Source: Halictus rubicundus | Lineage: Eukaryota > Arthropoda > Insecta > Hymenoptera > Halictidae | Length of the DNA stretch: 64,000 bases | Assembly (NCBI RefSeq): GCF_050948215.1 | Contig: NC_135149.1 | Location: 2,046,001-2,110,000 of the forward strand | Reading direction: 5' to 3' | In this document: positions 1 to 12,580 of the stretch, one piece after another | Numbering within the stretch: the stretch's first letter is position 1 | How the letters are laid out: every line of letters starts with the position of its first letter | Notes under the pieces: model-generated | What the model saw: the letters and a program-made list of their open reading frames with translations, nothing else | Told to the model about the DNA's origin: nothing | Databases searched by the model: none | Program-made: the position numbers and the translations under genes

Positions 1-215
1 AACTGAATTGTTTCTGTGTAAAATCAAAGAAACAACATTCAATGTTTATTATTCACACTCTGTTCCTTTCTCCTAATTACAATCTGCTGCAATCAGCTCA
101 TCACCTCCCACTCTTCATTCTTGTTCCACCTATAGATGTCAGGCTTGCCGACCTTCGCTGTTACGCGGGATGTTTTGAATAATACTAGGGAGCGTCATGT
201 ACTTTCCTTACATCA
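1..215 (-). repeat. LTR of a degraded Ty3/gypsy-type retrotransposon (downstream copy, cut by window edge)
   Basis: Bases 1 to about 199 recur almost unchanged at 1043 to about 1241 in the same orientation. On the minus strand the copy begins with TG directly after a purine tract (about 216-234) that follows a retroviral-type integrase tail, which is the expected order polypurine tract then 3' LTR. The distal end runs up to the window start, so its true terminus is only inferred from the other copy. Confidence 0.75.
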
Positions 216-597
216 CCCCCTCCCCCTGAAGAGAAAATTTGACTGAAAATTTGAATTAGAACCTTCTTCTTCTTCTTCTTCTTCTTCTATGGTAGCGGAG
301 TCCGAAACTGGGATAAGTTTAGTGATGTGAAATAGATTTGACTCCGATTTCCTATGACCTGTATCCACTTTGTAAAGGAAATTTGATATCTTTTCTAAGA
401 CCTTATATGGTCCAATTTTTAATTCATCTAGTTTTTTCCTGTTTAGCCGATTGCCATTCTCGATGTATACCAGCTGTCCTACCTTAAATTTATAGTCCTT
501 TCTGTCTTTGTCGAATTTTTGTTTATTATAAGCGTGGTATTTTATGCTATTTTCTAAAGCGGTTTTTGATTTCAGAATCTTTATGCTTTTCCTCTAG
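213..597 (-). pseudogene. Integrase C-terminal (GPY/F) fragment of a Ty3/gypsy-type pol
   Basis: The minus strand reads an open frame ending in TGA at 213-215, just at the LTR start. It contains a basic stretch followed by the motif IGPYKVLEKI, the GPY/F module at the integrase C-terminus of Ty3/gypsy retrotransposons, then a short tail with a run of Glu codons (the CTT repeat at 263-288 on the plus strand). Upstream, near 560-600, the frame is broken: the sensible peptide switches frame around an AACCGC run and the current frame meets a TAG. No catalytic DDE core, reverse transcriptase or protease is present, so this is a dead, internally deleted copy. Confidence 0.75.
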
Positions 598-677
598 TAA
601 TTTTTCTAATAACATTATCATTGATTGATCTGTACTAGTTCCAGCTGCAGCAGGGGTTTTGTCATCTGTAATTTCCT

Positions 678-1043
678 CTAGGAAATAGTTGTTAAATTGT
701 AGGTTATCTTCTTCATCCAAATAAGTTGTAGATAATTCTTTTGATACGCTAATCCAAATTTTTCTTGATTGGTGTCTTTTTTTAGTGTGTTTTTTATTTT
801 AGCATATGCTTCTGTTTTTATCAGCTCTGTGTGATAATTTACTACTTGAAATTCTTCTGATATTTTAAAAGTGCGACCATCCTGTGTTGCTGTCGAGGTT
901 AAGCATACGAGGTTAGTTTTTCCGTCTGTCGCACTCTTCACTTCAAATGCAAACTGTAATTTATGCATTTCTTTTGTGAATCTTCCACAAAGGAATGTTG
1001 TTTTATAATGTTCTTTCTTTTGGGAAAGGTTATAAATAATCAA
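678..1043 (-). pseudogene. Retrotransposon 5' coding remnant (gag-like position), frameshifted
   Basis: A 121-codon frame starts just inside the upstream LTR on the minus strand, where gag would begin. I do not recognise a domain. The last residues shift: another frame over 600-720 continues as an acidic peptide, which suggests a frameshift near 700. It runs directly into the integrase remnant, so an internal deletion removed most of the element. The gag assignment rests only on position. Confidence 0.4.
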
Positions 1044-1252
1044 ACTGAATTGTTTCTGTGTAAAATCAAAGAAACAACATTCAATGTTTATTGTTCACAC
1101 TCTGTTCCTTTCTCCTAATTACAATCTGCTGCAATCAGCTCATCACCTCCCACTCATCATTCTTGTTCCACCTATAGATGTCAGGCTTACCGACCTTCGC
1201 TGTTACGCGGGATGTTTTGAATAATACTAGGGAAGTGTCATATACTTTCCTT
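1043..1252 (-). repeat. LTR of the same retrotransposon (upstream copy)
   Basis: Direct-repeat partner of bases 1-215. It differs by scattered substitutions and small indels, for example near 1230-1250, so the copies have diverged since insertion. It begins on the minus strand with TG near 1252. Confidence 0.75.
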
Positions 1253-4136
1253 CCATTCATTTTTGTCAGAAAAATTGTGGAGTTTCCAAAGTTTAGAGAA
1301 GCTCTAATATGCACACGCACCTCGACCCTCTGCCATCCCCACCATAACCTTCCCTTTATGCCCAGGGTCGGATAGTGGGAAAGGCAACGCGCCGCTCGAT
1401 AACCACTCGCGTTCGGGGCTGCGTTAGCAGACCACTGGTAAAGCAGATCCCTATATCTTCCCTAAACATCGCTCGTTCGTATTGCGAGACCGCTTGCCAC
1501 GTGGGAGCAGTTGTCAATGCTCCAAGCGGGATTCAATTGGAAAAACGGTCTCGAGCCGAGGGATAATAAACCGTAAATTTCCGGGGCAGCGAAATAATTG
1601 GTGCGAATCGGTGCGAAAATCTCGATCGCCGGGGAATTAGAAGCTCCCACAGCCGGACAAACGGTTTGAACAATGGGTCGCTCGCGGATGAAACGAGCGT
1701 CTCTTAGCGCGCGTGCGTTTCCCCGTCGGTGGTTTTCAGCGCTGAAGCCTCGCGGGAATTGCAGTGTGGCTGGTTGATTGAGATACAAGGGACGGTGACG
1801 AGCGGGGCTGATTTTTTCCCCGCCGGCGACGATTCATCGCCAAGAACTCTTCGGCTTGGAGTGGCACGCGAAAATTTCCACTTCGTACGCGGCGGCTGAA
1901 GCTGAAGCCGAGACCGAGGCTGTGTCGGCAACGGAAAAGCGACAGAGGAGGCATTTATTAAAAGATCATCACTTATCAGAGGATCCTCGAGGGGCGAACG
2001 AATCGTTGCGCCAGCGAGCGGACGGATGAGAGTGTACGCTTTCTGAAAAGCGACCTTTCCTCGGCCACGAGTGGCTCTCCTTCTATCTTTACTACGCGGA
2101 GCGTTAAGCTGCCGGAAGACGGCGCGAAATTTAACGAGCGAGTGAGACCGCGAGACCGCGCCGAGCGAAGCGGTGCCGAACGGAGTCGAGCGGAGCCGAG
2201 CCGGGTCCCGTGGCAATAAAAAAGATGAGGAAAAACGAGGCTGAGGCAAACGGGATATAAACGATGATGTGCCCCAGCCCTGGAAATGCCCGGAACGACC
2301 AAACCCGACGGAAATATTAACGATAAGCTCGAAACGGAATGGATACCGGATACGCGGCAGGAATGCCGAGTTATTGGCAAGCACACCAACCACGGCGTGT
2401 ACAGGAATGTATCCGACCGATCCACGCTGTTCCACGAATGTTGATTTTATTAATACACTATTCCGGCAATAAACAGTATCCCCCGTAATAGAAGTCGCCC
2501 CGGTACATACAATCAATCAATTCGATGTAAATGTTATCCCGAGAGCAGGCCGAATTACAATCCATGATCCGTTTGCGACGCGTGCCCGATCGCTTGACCA
2601 GTTTCAGGGAAATTACGTAGCTCGAATTTTCCCTAACCGTTCTGACCTGTCGTACAAATGCCGATCAGAGTATTTCAGCCTTATGGCATCGCGTGTCCCG
2701 CTTACGGATCTACGTTTATTTTATACGATTCAATTCAGATATTCGATACGAAATACGTCTCTTCGATTTTATTGCTCCTGTTTCTTTGTAAAGCAATTCA
2801 AAAGGTTCTGGATGCTCTTTTCGCGAGGACACGAAAAGATTGCTGTCAATTATGATACGGGACATCAAATTTTTCTTTCATAAAATCTGTACCATCAAAC
2901 TGTTGTGGCATAGACCATTTCCATAGAGCACTTGTTTCCGTACATAATTAATAAATTCGTTCGACTAGGTGAAAAATCTCAGAGTGCAAAGAGTTATTAG
3001 TAGACTGCGAATTTTTATGCATTTATGTGAAAATTGGCTGGGTAAAATATAAAACAGTAAAAGATTCGAAAAATCGATGAATATTATTATGTTGTCTCTA
3101 ACGTATAAAAATGATTAAGGGATAAGATGAAATTTTATTTAACTTCTGCTTCCCACAATCGGTGCAGAACATTATCATTTTGCATAAAGATCCGCAGTCT
3201 AGTTATTAGACTTACTTATTATTTAGAAGGTGGAAAGAAAGCTTGTGGCTGAATAAACTTCTCTACAACCAGAATAAATTACAAATTCATTATAATTACT
3301 AAAGAGCGGGCACTGAATATTGTAATTCCCACAAAAATCCACAGTCTTCTAATAACGTTACACGAAATCATAGCAAAGTTACTTAGAGCTAATAACGGTC
3401 CAGTTTCTCTTCGTAGCAAGCTTCCACAATCGACGAGCTTCACAATTACACAGCTCAAAAATTCGAGGTAGGTCAGAAAGTTTTCCCAACCGCACGAAAT
3501 TGTTGGTAAAAATTAACATTATCCAGCATTAGCTCCAGTAAAAGTTATGATTGTTGAAAATTTCAAAGCCGAAAGCTGCAAATTCAGCGAGCAAAGGGTC
3601 GGCGGCTGCATCGTTGGCTTGTTCCGCATAACAAACCAACTCAAACATCGTTCACTGCAGTACAAAGTGTAACTACTTAAGAACAGCGCTGTGTACACTA
3701 ATCGTCACCGGCAGAGATGGGTAACAGTCCTTCATCGCGGAAAGACAACCAGAACTGTGTCTCCATTCGAATCTGCGGCTCTTTCAACGTCGAGTCGCAA
3801 ATTTCGTGGGATGAAATTCGCGAAAACTTCGATTAATCAAGGACTGCCACACAATACAGCAAACTTGGACAAAAATGAAAACCGCCATCGTTCAACCTCT
3901 TGTCCTACAATAGAGTCAGACTCGTGACGAAGATTCTCGTATTGTATCCCTTACAATTTTCTATTATTCTTTTTTGTATTTGTAACTAGTATGATTGCAT
4001 ACCGCATCTCACATTCTTGTATTTGTATTTTGTGCCCCAGAACATTTTGGGGAACAGAAGATGAATGAAAATATATATATATAATTTAATTGTTTAATGT
4101 TGCTTCAACATTCCCACTGGAATTAAACAAACATTT
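1253..4136. other. Gene-free stretch
   Basis: About 2.9 kb without a convincing gene. The GC-rich part (1.4-2.4 kb) gives overlapping open frames of up to 270 codons on the minus strand, but these show no domain, splice-consistent structure or conserved composition. Sequence from 2.9 kb on is AT-rich. A 78-codon plus-strand frame at 3691-3927 is unrecognised and looks like chance or old repeat. Confidence 0.5.
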
Positions 4137-4511
4137 CACCAATTAGCCATTCCTGGGGCCAATTTAATTTTACATTTCTACCGCGGTCTATCGTAAGTTT
4201 GCCACGAGAGGAGTGCAAAAATAAATGCACGAATATACAACTGTGCTTTAAAATATTTGATCAAACCCTTGTCTCGTGATTTTATTCGCTTCTGCAATGA
4301 GTGAAACTTTGTACAATTGCCTCGAAGAGGAAAAAAATTTATATTGTTCCTAGCTTCTACATTTTTAATGAAGATCGAACAAATCGGTGACAGAACAATA
4401 GTATTTTATTTCAGTGCAACAGAAGTGAATAACTCTCATGCGACTCGATATTAATATTGAACGAGGTCTTCCCTTCTTCCGGAGGGAATTTCCCGAATTA
4501 ATATAAGGGCT
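4137..4511 (+). repeat. Local duplication, copy 1
   Basis: This ~375-bp segment is nearly identical to 7153-7509 in direct orientation. Differences are mainly two indels: about 25 bp after TTTCTAC that copy 2 lacks, and a short CTTCTTCC duplication in copy 2, plus a few substitutions. No coding frame is shared. Confidence 0.9.
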
Positions 4512-7152
4512 TAATGAAAATGTATTCCTTCTTTTGATCATTTAAATGTGTTCAATAATGTGCCAATAAAATCGTACCATTTTTCACAATTTGTATGTTC
4601 TCTTTATTGCAAGTGAACCGCAAAGCCACAACAGCTGTCGAACGGGCAAAATTAAATTGCCCATCCATAAAAATTCCGTGAAAATATTAATCGCGGGTAT
4701 TCCGTGCAAATGCAATAACATTTATGCACTTTTCTGCAGAAAACGGGCTATTCGCCAGCGGCGGGACAGGATCGCGTGTCGCTTGAATCTTAATCGCGAA
4801 GTCACGGGTACCATGGGTTGTCACGCATCGACAGGAAATATGGTAGATTAAGGATTTAAGATCAAGAGCGGAGGATGAAGGGTGGCCCGACTTTATGAAT
4901 ACTAATTGGCATTCGGGAGAGGACACTCGCCGGCCGGAATTTATCGGGTTTATCGGATGTGAACCCGACGACCCCTGTTCGTATCCCAGCTAGTCGGGGC
5001 TCATTGAAAAGGAGCATCATTCCTGTCGAGAGAGAGAGAGAGAGAGAGAGAGGGGATCCAGTGGAGGGACCACGAAAAACTTAATACCGCAAGAAGGGAG
5101 TCCGCATTATGTAAAAGAAGCTCCCGAGGAGTCGTTTCCTGAATAATGGAGGTCCTCCACCCCCGTTGTGCGTCCTTCTTCTCGCGTAAACACGTATCGT
5201 TCGGAACGCGAACAGGATGGGAACGGTTTGGCCTGGATTTGGCATCCGTATTTGGTAATTAAGTTCACCAGACTGGTGTACAGGCTTCTCTATCCACCCC
5301 CTTTTCTCGTGCCGCGGCGGAGCCATCCCCCGAAATCTGCGGGCCCGGTGGAACACGAAATTGCACCATCGACGGTGCCGATTAAAGTGCCGATAATCCT
5401 CAGCATCGATTTAACCTATGGCTCCGTATCAATTATCGGGTCAATCGTCGTCGTTCGATGCCGCGTCCCATTTGGCCACTTGACCGGTCCGAAGACGTTT
5501 CGACGAAAATCGCCCTTTATCCGAAACTTCCGTTATACACACCGATCCTGACCGAGAGAGATACAGAAATTCGAAACGTCGATGATGTTAGGGGATACCT
5601 GAGCCTAGGGAGCTCTCCGATGGGATTGAGACAAGATATTCTGGGTTAGGTCTCACAAGGAAAGCTTCCCAGTTGAGTTATTAATTTGATCAAAGTAACG
5701 GTTGAAAGTTTCAGCGGATAGTCTACTTCTTAACTCTACCGGAAGCCTAGTAATAGGATTTTCTGTAATCGTACAAACAGGAAGCTTAACGATCATGTTT
5801 TATATAATAACGCTAAGCAAACTGTTAGACTACGTGACTGGGAGTGAGCTGTAGGTTCACGATTGAAATTGCTATTAAAAGATTACAAAATATGAAATAA
5901 TCTGTTGTGTCGCCAGCCACACGAGTGTCCATAATGTCGTGCAAAATCAGGACGGGTTATTTCATAAAAAAAAAAATATGAAGACAAAGTTTATTAATTG
6001 CGGATCTTTATGCATTCGTGACAAGATTGAACAGGTGACGTCAGCCATAAGAAGCTCTGAGAATGTCTAAATTATTTGTTTACTGTTCCAGGTATTTTAT
6101 TTAGATGTATTCAGGAAAAAGAGATACTCTAATTTCTAACTATTATCGTTTTGAAACAAATTGCTTGTCCGAGAGGCGACTGCCTTTGTCAGTCAGGTTC
6201 GGAATGACGGAGCCATCGTGAATGGTAGACATCCCTCTAGAGCTGTAGGTGTCTTTGAAAGATTCCCTCTTCGTTAAAAAGGGCAAAGAGGTGTGAACGA
6301 TGCGCGATTTCAGATTCCTGCGATTGGAAGAGTGCGCGTGTCGTACGTGAGCGATGGGTCTTAGATCGAGTGCGAACTATGAACCAAAATGCCTATGAGA
6401 ACGACAGTACGTGACTTCAGTTAGAAGTGAAGACATCGAAAAGTTGTCGGAGGAAAAAGACCTCCCGTTAAAAAAATGTTCGTAATACAATTTCAGAGCC
6501 AAAACGGAGAAGATAAATTAGACAAAGCGCCACAATAAAATCCACAATTATGCATTCTACGCATAAAATCAATTTAGAACCGTGTTCATCGAATAGCACA
6601 GAATTGAGTTATGCTTTTACCGTAGCGTACGCGTCCCGCAATTATCTGGAGCAGAGTATTAGTATTAAACTGGGCAGTATCGCGATAGTCTGTTCAACAG
6701 ACGTCGAGACCGTGCAACGTCGGGTATAGGAAATCGGCTGATTAAAAATCTCCGCTGTCCTTCTTTCGTATTCATTCAAATCCAGCGGGTACACATTATA
6801 CTGGCCGGATATCGATCCCGTATTACGTATGTGCATAATTCTGGGGCGCGTGCACACACCACCCCCGACGGAGAAATTTTTCGCATTCGACGGTCGCGCG
6901 AGAATTGATTGAACCCTCCTCGGGTATTTCTTCGTGGGAATCGGACGAATGGTAGACGATCTCGCCCCGGCCAAAGATTTCTGTAGCCGCACACTCTGTG
7001 TTCTTTATGACTCGATCGTAACAAATTTATAACTTTCCAAATTGATTTGTTTGATGTCTTTCGGATCCTTCTAGTTCTATACTTGATTGTAACGATTTAC
7101 GGTCGAACTTTCCCACGATCGACGAAACCACTCGTGTACTCGCTCGTTCGAT
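4512..7152. other. Gene-free stretch between the duplicated segments
   Basis: About 2.6 kb with no gene I can support. It contains an AG microsatellite at 5029-5053 and short open frames on both strands (up to 127 codons at 5168-5551) with no recognisable domain. Confidence 0.5.
5029..5053. repeat. (AG)n microsatellite
   Basis: Uninterrupted AG dinucleotides followed by GGGG. Confidence 0.95.
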
Positions 7153-7509
7153 CACCAATTAGTCATTCCTGGCCAATTTAATTTTACATTTCTACGAGAG
7201 GAGTGCAAAAATAAATCCACGAATATACAACTGTGCTTTAAAATATTTGATCAAACCCTTGTCTCGTGATTTTATTCGTTTCTGCAATGAGTGAAACTTT
7301 GTACAATTGCCTCGAAGAGGAAAAAAATTTATATTGTTCCTAGCTTCTACATTTTTAATGAAGATCGAACAAATCGATGACAGAACAATAGTATTTTATT
7401 TCAGTGCAACAGAAGTGAATAACTCTCATGCGACTCGATATTAATATTGAACGAGGTCTTCCCTTCTTCCCTTCTTCGGGAGGGAATTTCCCGAATTAAT
7501 ATAAGGGCT
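7153..7509 (+). repeat. Local duplication, copy 2
   Basis: Near-identical direct copy of 4137-4511, about 3 kb downstream. The flanks beyond both ends diverge sharply, so this is a discrete duplicated or transposed segment rather than general homology. Confidence 0.9.
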
Positions 7510-9931
7510 GTAGAATTTAAAACCAGTGGGACAGCAATCTACGCAATTAGGGTGTTCCCGCGGGTGATTCTTGCAACTTTATGAGACAAACGCGTCCCGT
7601 TGGTGGTCCGGGGGTTGGGAAACTTTGCGGACCGGTTCTATGTGCTTTCGCCAGTGCCACGAACCCCGTGTTCCTCATCCTTATGGGTTTCCGGCCGCTC
7701 AAAGGAAAGATACGATCAGAGGAACCGTTGCGAAAAGAATCCATAAAACGATTTCTGATCAGGTTTCCCGAAGAGAAAGAGCGTCCCCGAAGAGTTAATA
7801 AAACGCCCTAGAGTCAAATCCGACGGTGGTTGCCATGAGAAGTCGCCCGCGTTTGTCGCGATCCGCCCGGAATATAAAGCTCCGGAGGAATAATTCTAAA
7901 GACGTCGCGTCGCTTCTCGAGAAAGTATTCCGCGGAGGTATTAAGCGACGGATGCGCGCGCGTTGTGCGGTTATTAAATGGCCCGGGAACCTTGGAATAA
8001 TAAAGGCTCGAGCAACGTTTTGTCTCCGGGCGAAAGAAATACCTATCGCCAGCGCGGCGAGGGGGAAAAAGTAGCTCAGCACAAAAGGGTAGAAGAAAGG
8101 CGTGAAGAGGAGAGCGGGGAAGGGAAATGCCGAAATCCGAGACCACCTATCCTGATTTTCACGGGAAACTGTTTCGAGAACGTTACGCTGTTGATATTCC
8201 TTCGGCGAGAGAAACGCTGCCGCGCGAAAAACCGAGGAAGGCGAGTCTTTATTAAAAATGGCCGAGGACGGACGACGTTTCCTCCGCCTTTGTTTCTGCG
8301 AGCGTTGTTTAAACGGAACGACACCCCAGCCGCAACCTGTAATTTTATCTCATTAACCGCGGACAACGTGTATCGGATCCGACCCCGGCTCTCGGACCCC
8401 GGCGAGCTACGATAAATTGTTTAGTGTATTTTCAATTCTCGATGAAGCACGGCCGGAAACGGTTCCACGCCCCCGGGCCGCGATAAAACTCGCTAATGGA
8501 CCAATATTTATTCGTGCACGGTTATGTTATTGCGACAGGACGCTGTCGGGCTGCACTAGCGCGCGCGGACTTCAATTATTTTCCGCTCAATTATTCCGTT
8601 TCGAAATTACCGGACCCTGAATGCGCTCTGACTTCACGCCCGCCACTCTTTCGCGAAACGGCCAGTGGTGAAATGATCGATCTAGGCGTGTGAAAAGTCC
8701 TCATGCTGGGAAATAATCCATTAACCGCCCCGGCCAGTGAAATTTTTGCTTAATCGGAGTAATTTGCTTCCGGCGGCGAAAAAGGGCAAAAATTAGAGCT
8801 AGAATGTTAACATACCGAGGACATCAGGATGGTGTTTCTAAATCCCATAGTTGTAGACAAATGATCTAACACGTTCGACGGACTTGCCTTCATTAGTTAA
8901 AGTGTTTTATTAAGCGAATTATTTCGAAAATTCTGAATATTATACTGTACACTTTAGACGACGAAAAAGATTCAGATATATTCCTCTTTCGTTTGTCAGT
9001 GCCTAAGACTTTGACACGCAGAATGATTTCGATCTGTTGGTACAGTTGGATAGCGAATGGTTCTACCGGATGAAGAAACTTGAAAATATAGAAATTGTTC
9101 TAAAGAAAAATATAATTTAGTTTCGAGACAATCGACTTTGAAAATTCGCCAGGTCCACGCGCGTTGCTGCTCGGCAGAAGTAGAATCGGTGGGCCATGGT
9201 CAGACAATTTCTCGAAAACGAAACGTCAGACAACAATATTTTTTTCTGCTTATTTCTTATCCAAATTAAAGCACGGAAACGTTTCTCGCCAAACGACTAA
9301 TAAACAGACCTTAACGTTCAATTGGTCCGTAGTCAAAGCTGATAGCTCCTAAATTCGATTGCGGGTATTCCGGGCCAGTCCATGGAAGGGACTAATGTTT
9401 GCCATTTACAACCGCGATCTTGCCCATCCCGAATTCAAATCGATCATTTCGAACGATGTGCAGCGCGGCAACGCGTTGCGTGAATGTTGCATTTTCGCGG
9501 CGGACGCGCGCTTTCTGGGGTAGCCGGGGCCCTGTATGTGTATGCCTGGGAATTAGCTGGAACCAGTGCCGATTCGAAGTCAACGAGTCGAAATGGCAAT
9601 CAGGTCGGGTTCGCCGAGGCTGCGTGTGTCGGTGATCGGATAGAAATACGTAGAGCATCGGCGAAAAAAAAGAGGGATCGAAAGAGTACGACAGACAACC
9701 AGAACGAACGGAATTGCACGGGGAGGGGGGGGGGTAGAATTTGATACTTGTAGGATAAATAGAACACACGGGTCAAGAGGTAGGAGAAAGAAAGCGCGTC
9801 GAGCCCGTCGAATTTAGAAAACATTTTCGGTGTTGGCGGGCGCAAATGATGTACTTGCTCCTCTTTGCGGCGGTCCACAAAAGGTATTCACCATGTCCTC
9901 CTTCCATTTCTAAACACACTTCGCCACCGGT

Positions 9932-9987
9932 ACAGAGAGAGGGACAGAGAGAGAGAGAGAGAGTGAGAGAGAAAGAGAAAAAGAAAA
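9932..9987. repeat. AG-rich microsatellite
   Basis: Imperfect AG/GGA tract; first of a cluster that runs to 16.3 kb. Confidence 0.9.
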
Positions 9988-10263
9988 TACCAGTTTCATG
10001 TTCACCGCGATCGCACGACAGTTCCTCGCTTCCCCCGTCGGCGGCTTGTGCACACCTTTTTATCCAGTTTACCGGCGAGCCGCCGTAACACGTAAGTATT
10101 GAATCCTTCTTCTAACGACCTCGCTGTATACAATACAGAAAGATGGTACAGGTGTGCACGTATACACGGAGGCACGTAGACAACCGGCGACGGTCTCTCG
10201 TTCATCACCATCGACGGCGGTTATCGATCATCGAAGAGAGAAGAAAGCGAGAGACACACATAC

Positions 10264-10290
<27 letters not shown>
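10264..10290. repeat. (AG)n microsatellite
   Basis: Uninterrupted AG tract ending in GGGG. Confidence 0.95.
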
Positions 10291-10294
<4 letters not shown>

Positions 10295-10612
10295 GGAAGG
10301 GAGGAAGAGAGAACGTTGGGGACCAGAGAAGAAAGCAATCAACGGGGACATTCGATCTGTCTCCCTCCGACAAAGCGTACACTGGTCCCGTGTCAACGAC
10401 AAACGCGGAGCACGGTGTTAACAGCAATGAAATCCTCCGCGAATGGACCTTTACCGAAGTTAAACGATAGAACGTAAATCAAGCAAACTTTCCACCGTTC
10501 GAGGGAAACGATATTTACCGCGTGACGCGGTGAAGAGACCGAGGAAAAAAAGAGCGGAGAGAAAGAGGCGGAGAGAGAGAATGAGAGAGGGGTAGTTGGC
10601 GCAGTGGCCGTC

Positions 10613-10615
<3 letters not shown>

Positions 10616-10660
<45 letters not shown>
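10616..10660. repeat. (AG)n microsatellite
   Basis: Over 40 bp of uninterrupted AG, preceded by interrupted GA-rich sequence from about 10549. Confidence 0.95.
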
Positions 10661-11127
10661 ATTCAATGGCTTGTTCCATTGGAAACTAATTTCGATCCTC
10701 GAAAATCTCGTTTCCTAATCCTCCGCGGAATTTTCCCAACGCTCATTAACGGGAACTACGTTTCACGCGTTCCATCGGAGCACCAGCATTTAATTACATG
10801 TTTACAAACTAGTCTTCGCGAGACTTACCGAGAGAGGAGGGCTAGAGGGCTGATTCAGCGAGGAGATGCAGAAAAGTACGGAGACTCGCGACTGATTCCG
10901 GGCACACCTTCCTCAAGCATTTGGTTAATTCCAGGTGGGCTTTAATTCGAACCAGACCTCGCGTCTTCAATCAAATTTGGATGTTTGGTAATGATTTTAT
11001 AGAAACTGCAATTGAAGAAAATATTTTGTCCCCTGTTAAGAGAGAATTGCAGGAAAGTTTTCTTACAGACTTTACCAGAGCGAATTTTAGGAGATCAAAA
11101 ATGCCACATGAAATCCATAATCTATTA

Positions 11128-11444
11128 TACAGGGTGTATCGGAATGAGGTACCAGAGGGCATGGGACAAGTAAAAAAAACGTAGAAATAAATAAAAAACA
11201 GTTTTTCGGTTCACACTTCGTTCTCGAGAAAAACAAATTTGAAAATTTGTCAGCTTCGCACGCCCCAGAAACTGCAGTCAGTAGAATCGGTTGGCCATGA
11301 TCAGACGTGCCAACCGATTCTCATTCAATAGAACGCGTAACCAAACTCGGAATGAAATGAAAAAATGTCACCTATTTATTTTTGCAAATAGAATCACCCC
11401 ATGCACACTTGTACCACCCGTCCTGAGACACCCAGTATATTACA
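11128..11444. mobile_element. Small non-autonomous TIR element
   Basis: The left end reads ACAGGGTGTATC and the right end GAGACACCCAGTAT. These are short imperfect inverted termini of the ACAGGGTGT type common in insect non-autonomous DNA elements. TA-rich sequence flanks both ends. The ~317-bp body has no coding capacity. Superfamily is not assigned. Confidence 0.5.
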
Positions 11445-11949
11445 GTACTGATAAATTGTTTAAGGTAATATGAACGAGGGGAAAAAATACCGAATGACAT
11501 TGTTAGAACACCGGACGGAAATTGTAAAAGAAAAAATAGCACTGTGATCGATACTGCACTTGTAATATTTTTATACAATATTTAACAATACACTCTGTGA
11601 AGTTCAATAATACAGGTGAAACACTGCTCTTCTTGATCGAATACAGTGATTCCAATGTTTGATTAAACATTTTTCCAGTGAAAAATGGCTGTACTATGGC
11701 ACATTTTTACTTCATAAAAATTGTCCCCGCTCGCGTTCGTTCCGTTCAAATATTTATGCTCATTTAATTTGGCCCGATAACAAAGTTTTAGTTTCCACTG
11801 TTTTATATTTCATAGCCGTTATCTTTTAATAATAGTATCTGTTATGAAAATATATTCACGAATTCATAGTCAACATTTCACTAGCACTATAATTTACTTA
11901 CACGTCAATTTTCTTTCTGAATTGTGTGGTAACTGTGAATCAATACAAT
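11445..11949. other. AT-rich gene-free stretch
   Basis: About 500 bp of AT-rich sequence with only short chance frames. Confidence 0.5.
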
Positions 11950-12580
11950 TCACAAAATGTTACTGTAACAATTTCCTGAACACTGTCAAAAATATTAAAA
12001 ATCACACCCTCTGTCTAAAACAATGATATTTTCTATTTTTCAAAAAATTTCTACCAGAAGGGCAAATATTTACAAACACAGATGCACTTGTTTATTTCGG
12101 TTACCTCTCACTAATTCCAATGTAAAATCCGTATCGTATAAACCAACAGGCAACAGTATCCGCTCTCCGCGATCAAATACGCGAATCACGAAGCTCGCAC
12201 GAATTTTGTAGCCGCAAAGACGAGCTTCCTCGGTTTGAAACAGGTTCAGTTTCAGTCTCGAGCAAAATATTACTGTGACAATTTCCCGAAGAATACCGGA
12301 AGGATAAGAAATACTCCCTGTTTCTCCGAGGAAGATTCTCCGCAATTTTCACAAGGATTTCCACCGAACGAACAAACTATTTACAAACACTGGTGCACTT
12401 GTTTGTTTCGGTTACCTATCACTACTTTTTACTAATGTAAAATCCGAAACGTTACAAGCCGGCAGACAACAGTATTCGCGATTAAGTACGCGAATCACGG
12501 GAGCTTGCCCGAATTTCGCGGCCGCAAAGATGGGTTTTCTCGGTTCGGAGCGGGATCAGTTTCGGTCTCGGATAAATTTC
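11950..12580 (+). repeat. Tandem duplication, ~311-bp unit, about two copies
   Basis: Two anchors repeat at the same offset. The block containing ATTTACAAACAC then TGCACTTGTTT starts near 12064 and again near 12376. The block TTACTGT-ACAATTTCC occurs near 11958 and 12268. The copies are diverged (about 80% by eye), so the duplication is old. No coding role is visible. Confidence 0.75.

Larger units (their letters stand above)
7510..11127. other. Gene-free stretch
   Basis: No supported gene. The GC-rich part (7.6-8.7 kb) has overlapping frames up to 145 codons on both strands, which is expected from base composition. AG repeats begin at 9.9 kb. Part of 9090-9310 resembles the interior of the TIR element at 11128-11444 (shared motif GTAGAATCGG then GGCCATG and TCAGAC). 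Confidence 0.5.

Noticed and set aside
1704..2516. 270-codon minus-strand frame
   Set aside because: GC-rich composition keeps several frames open; no recognisable motif, and overlapping frames are equally long.
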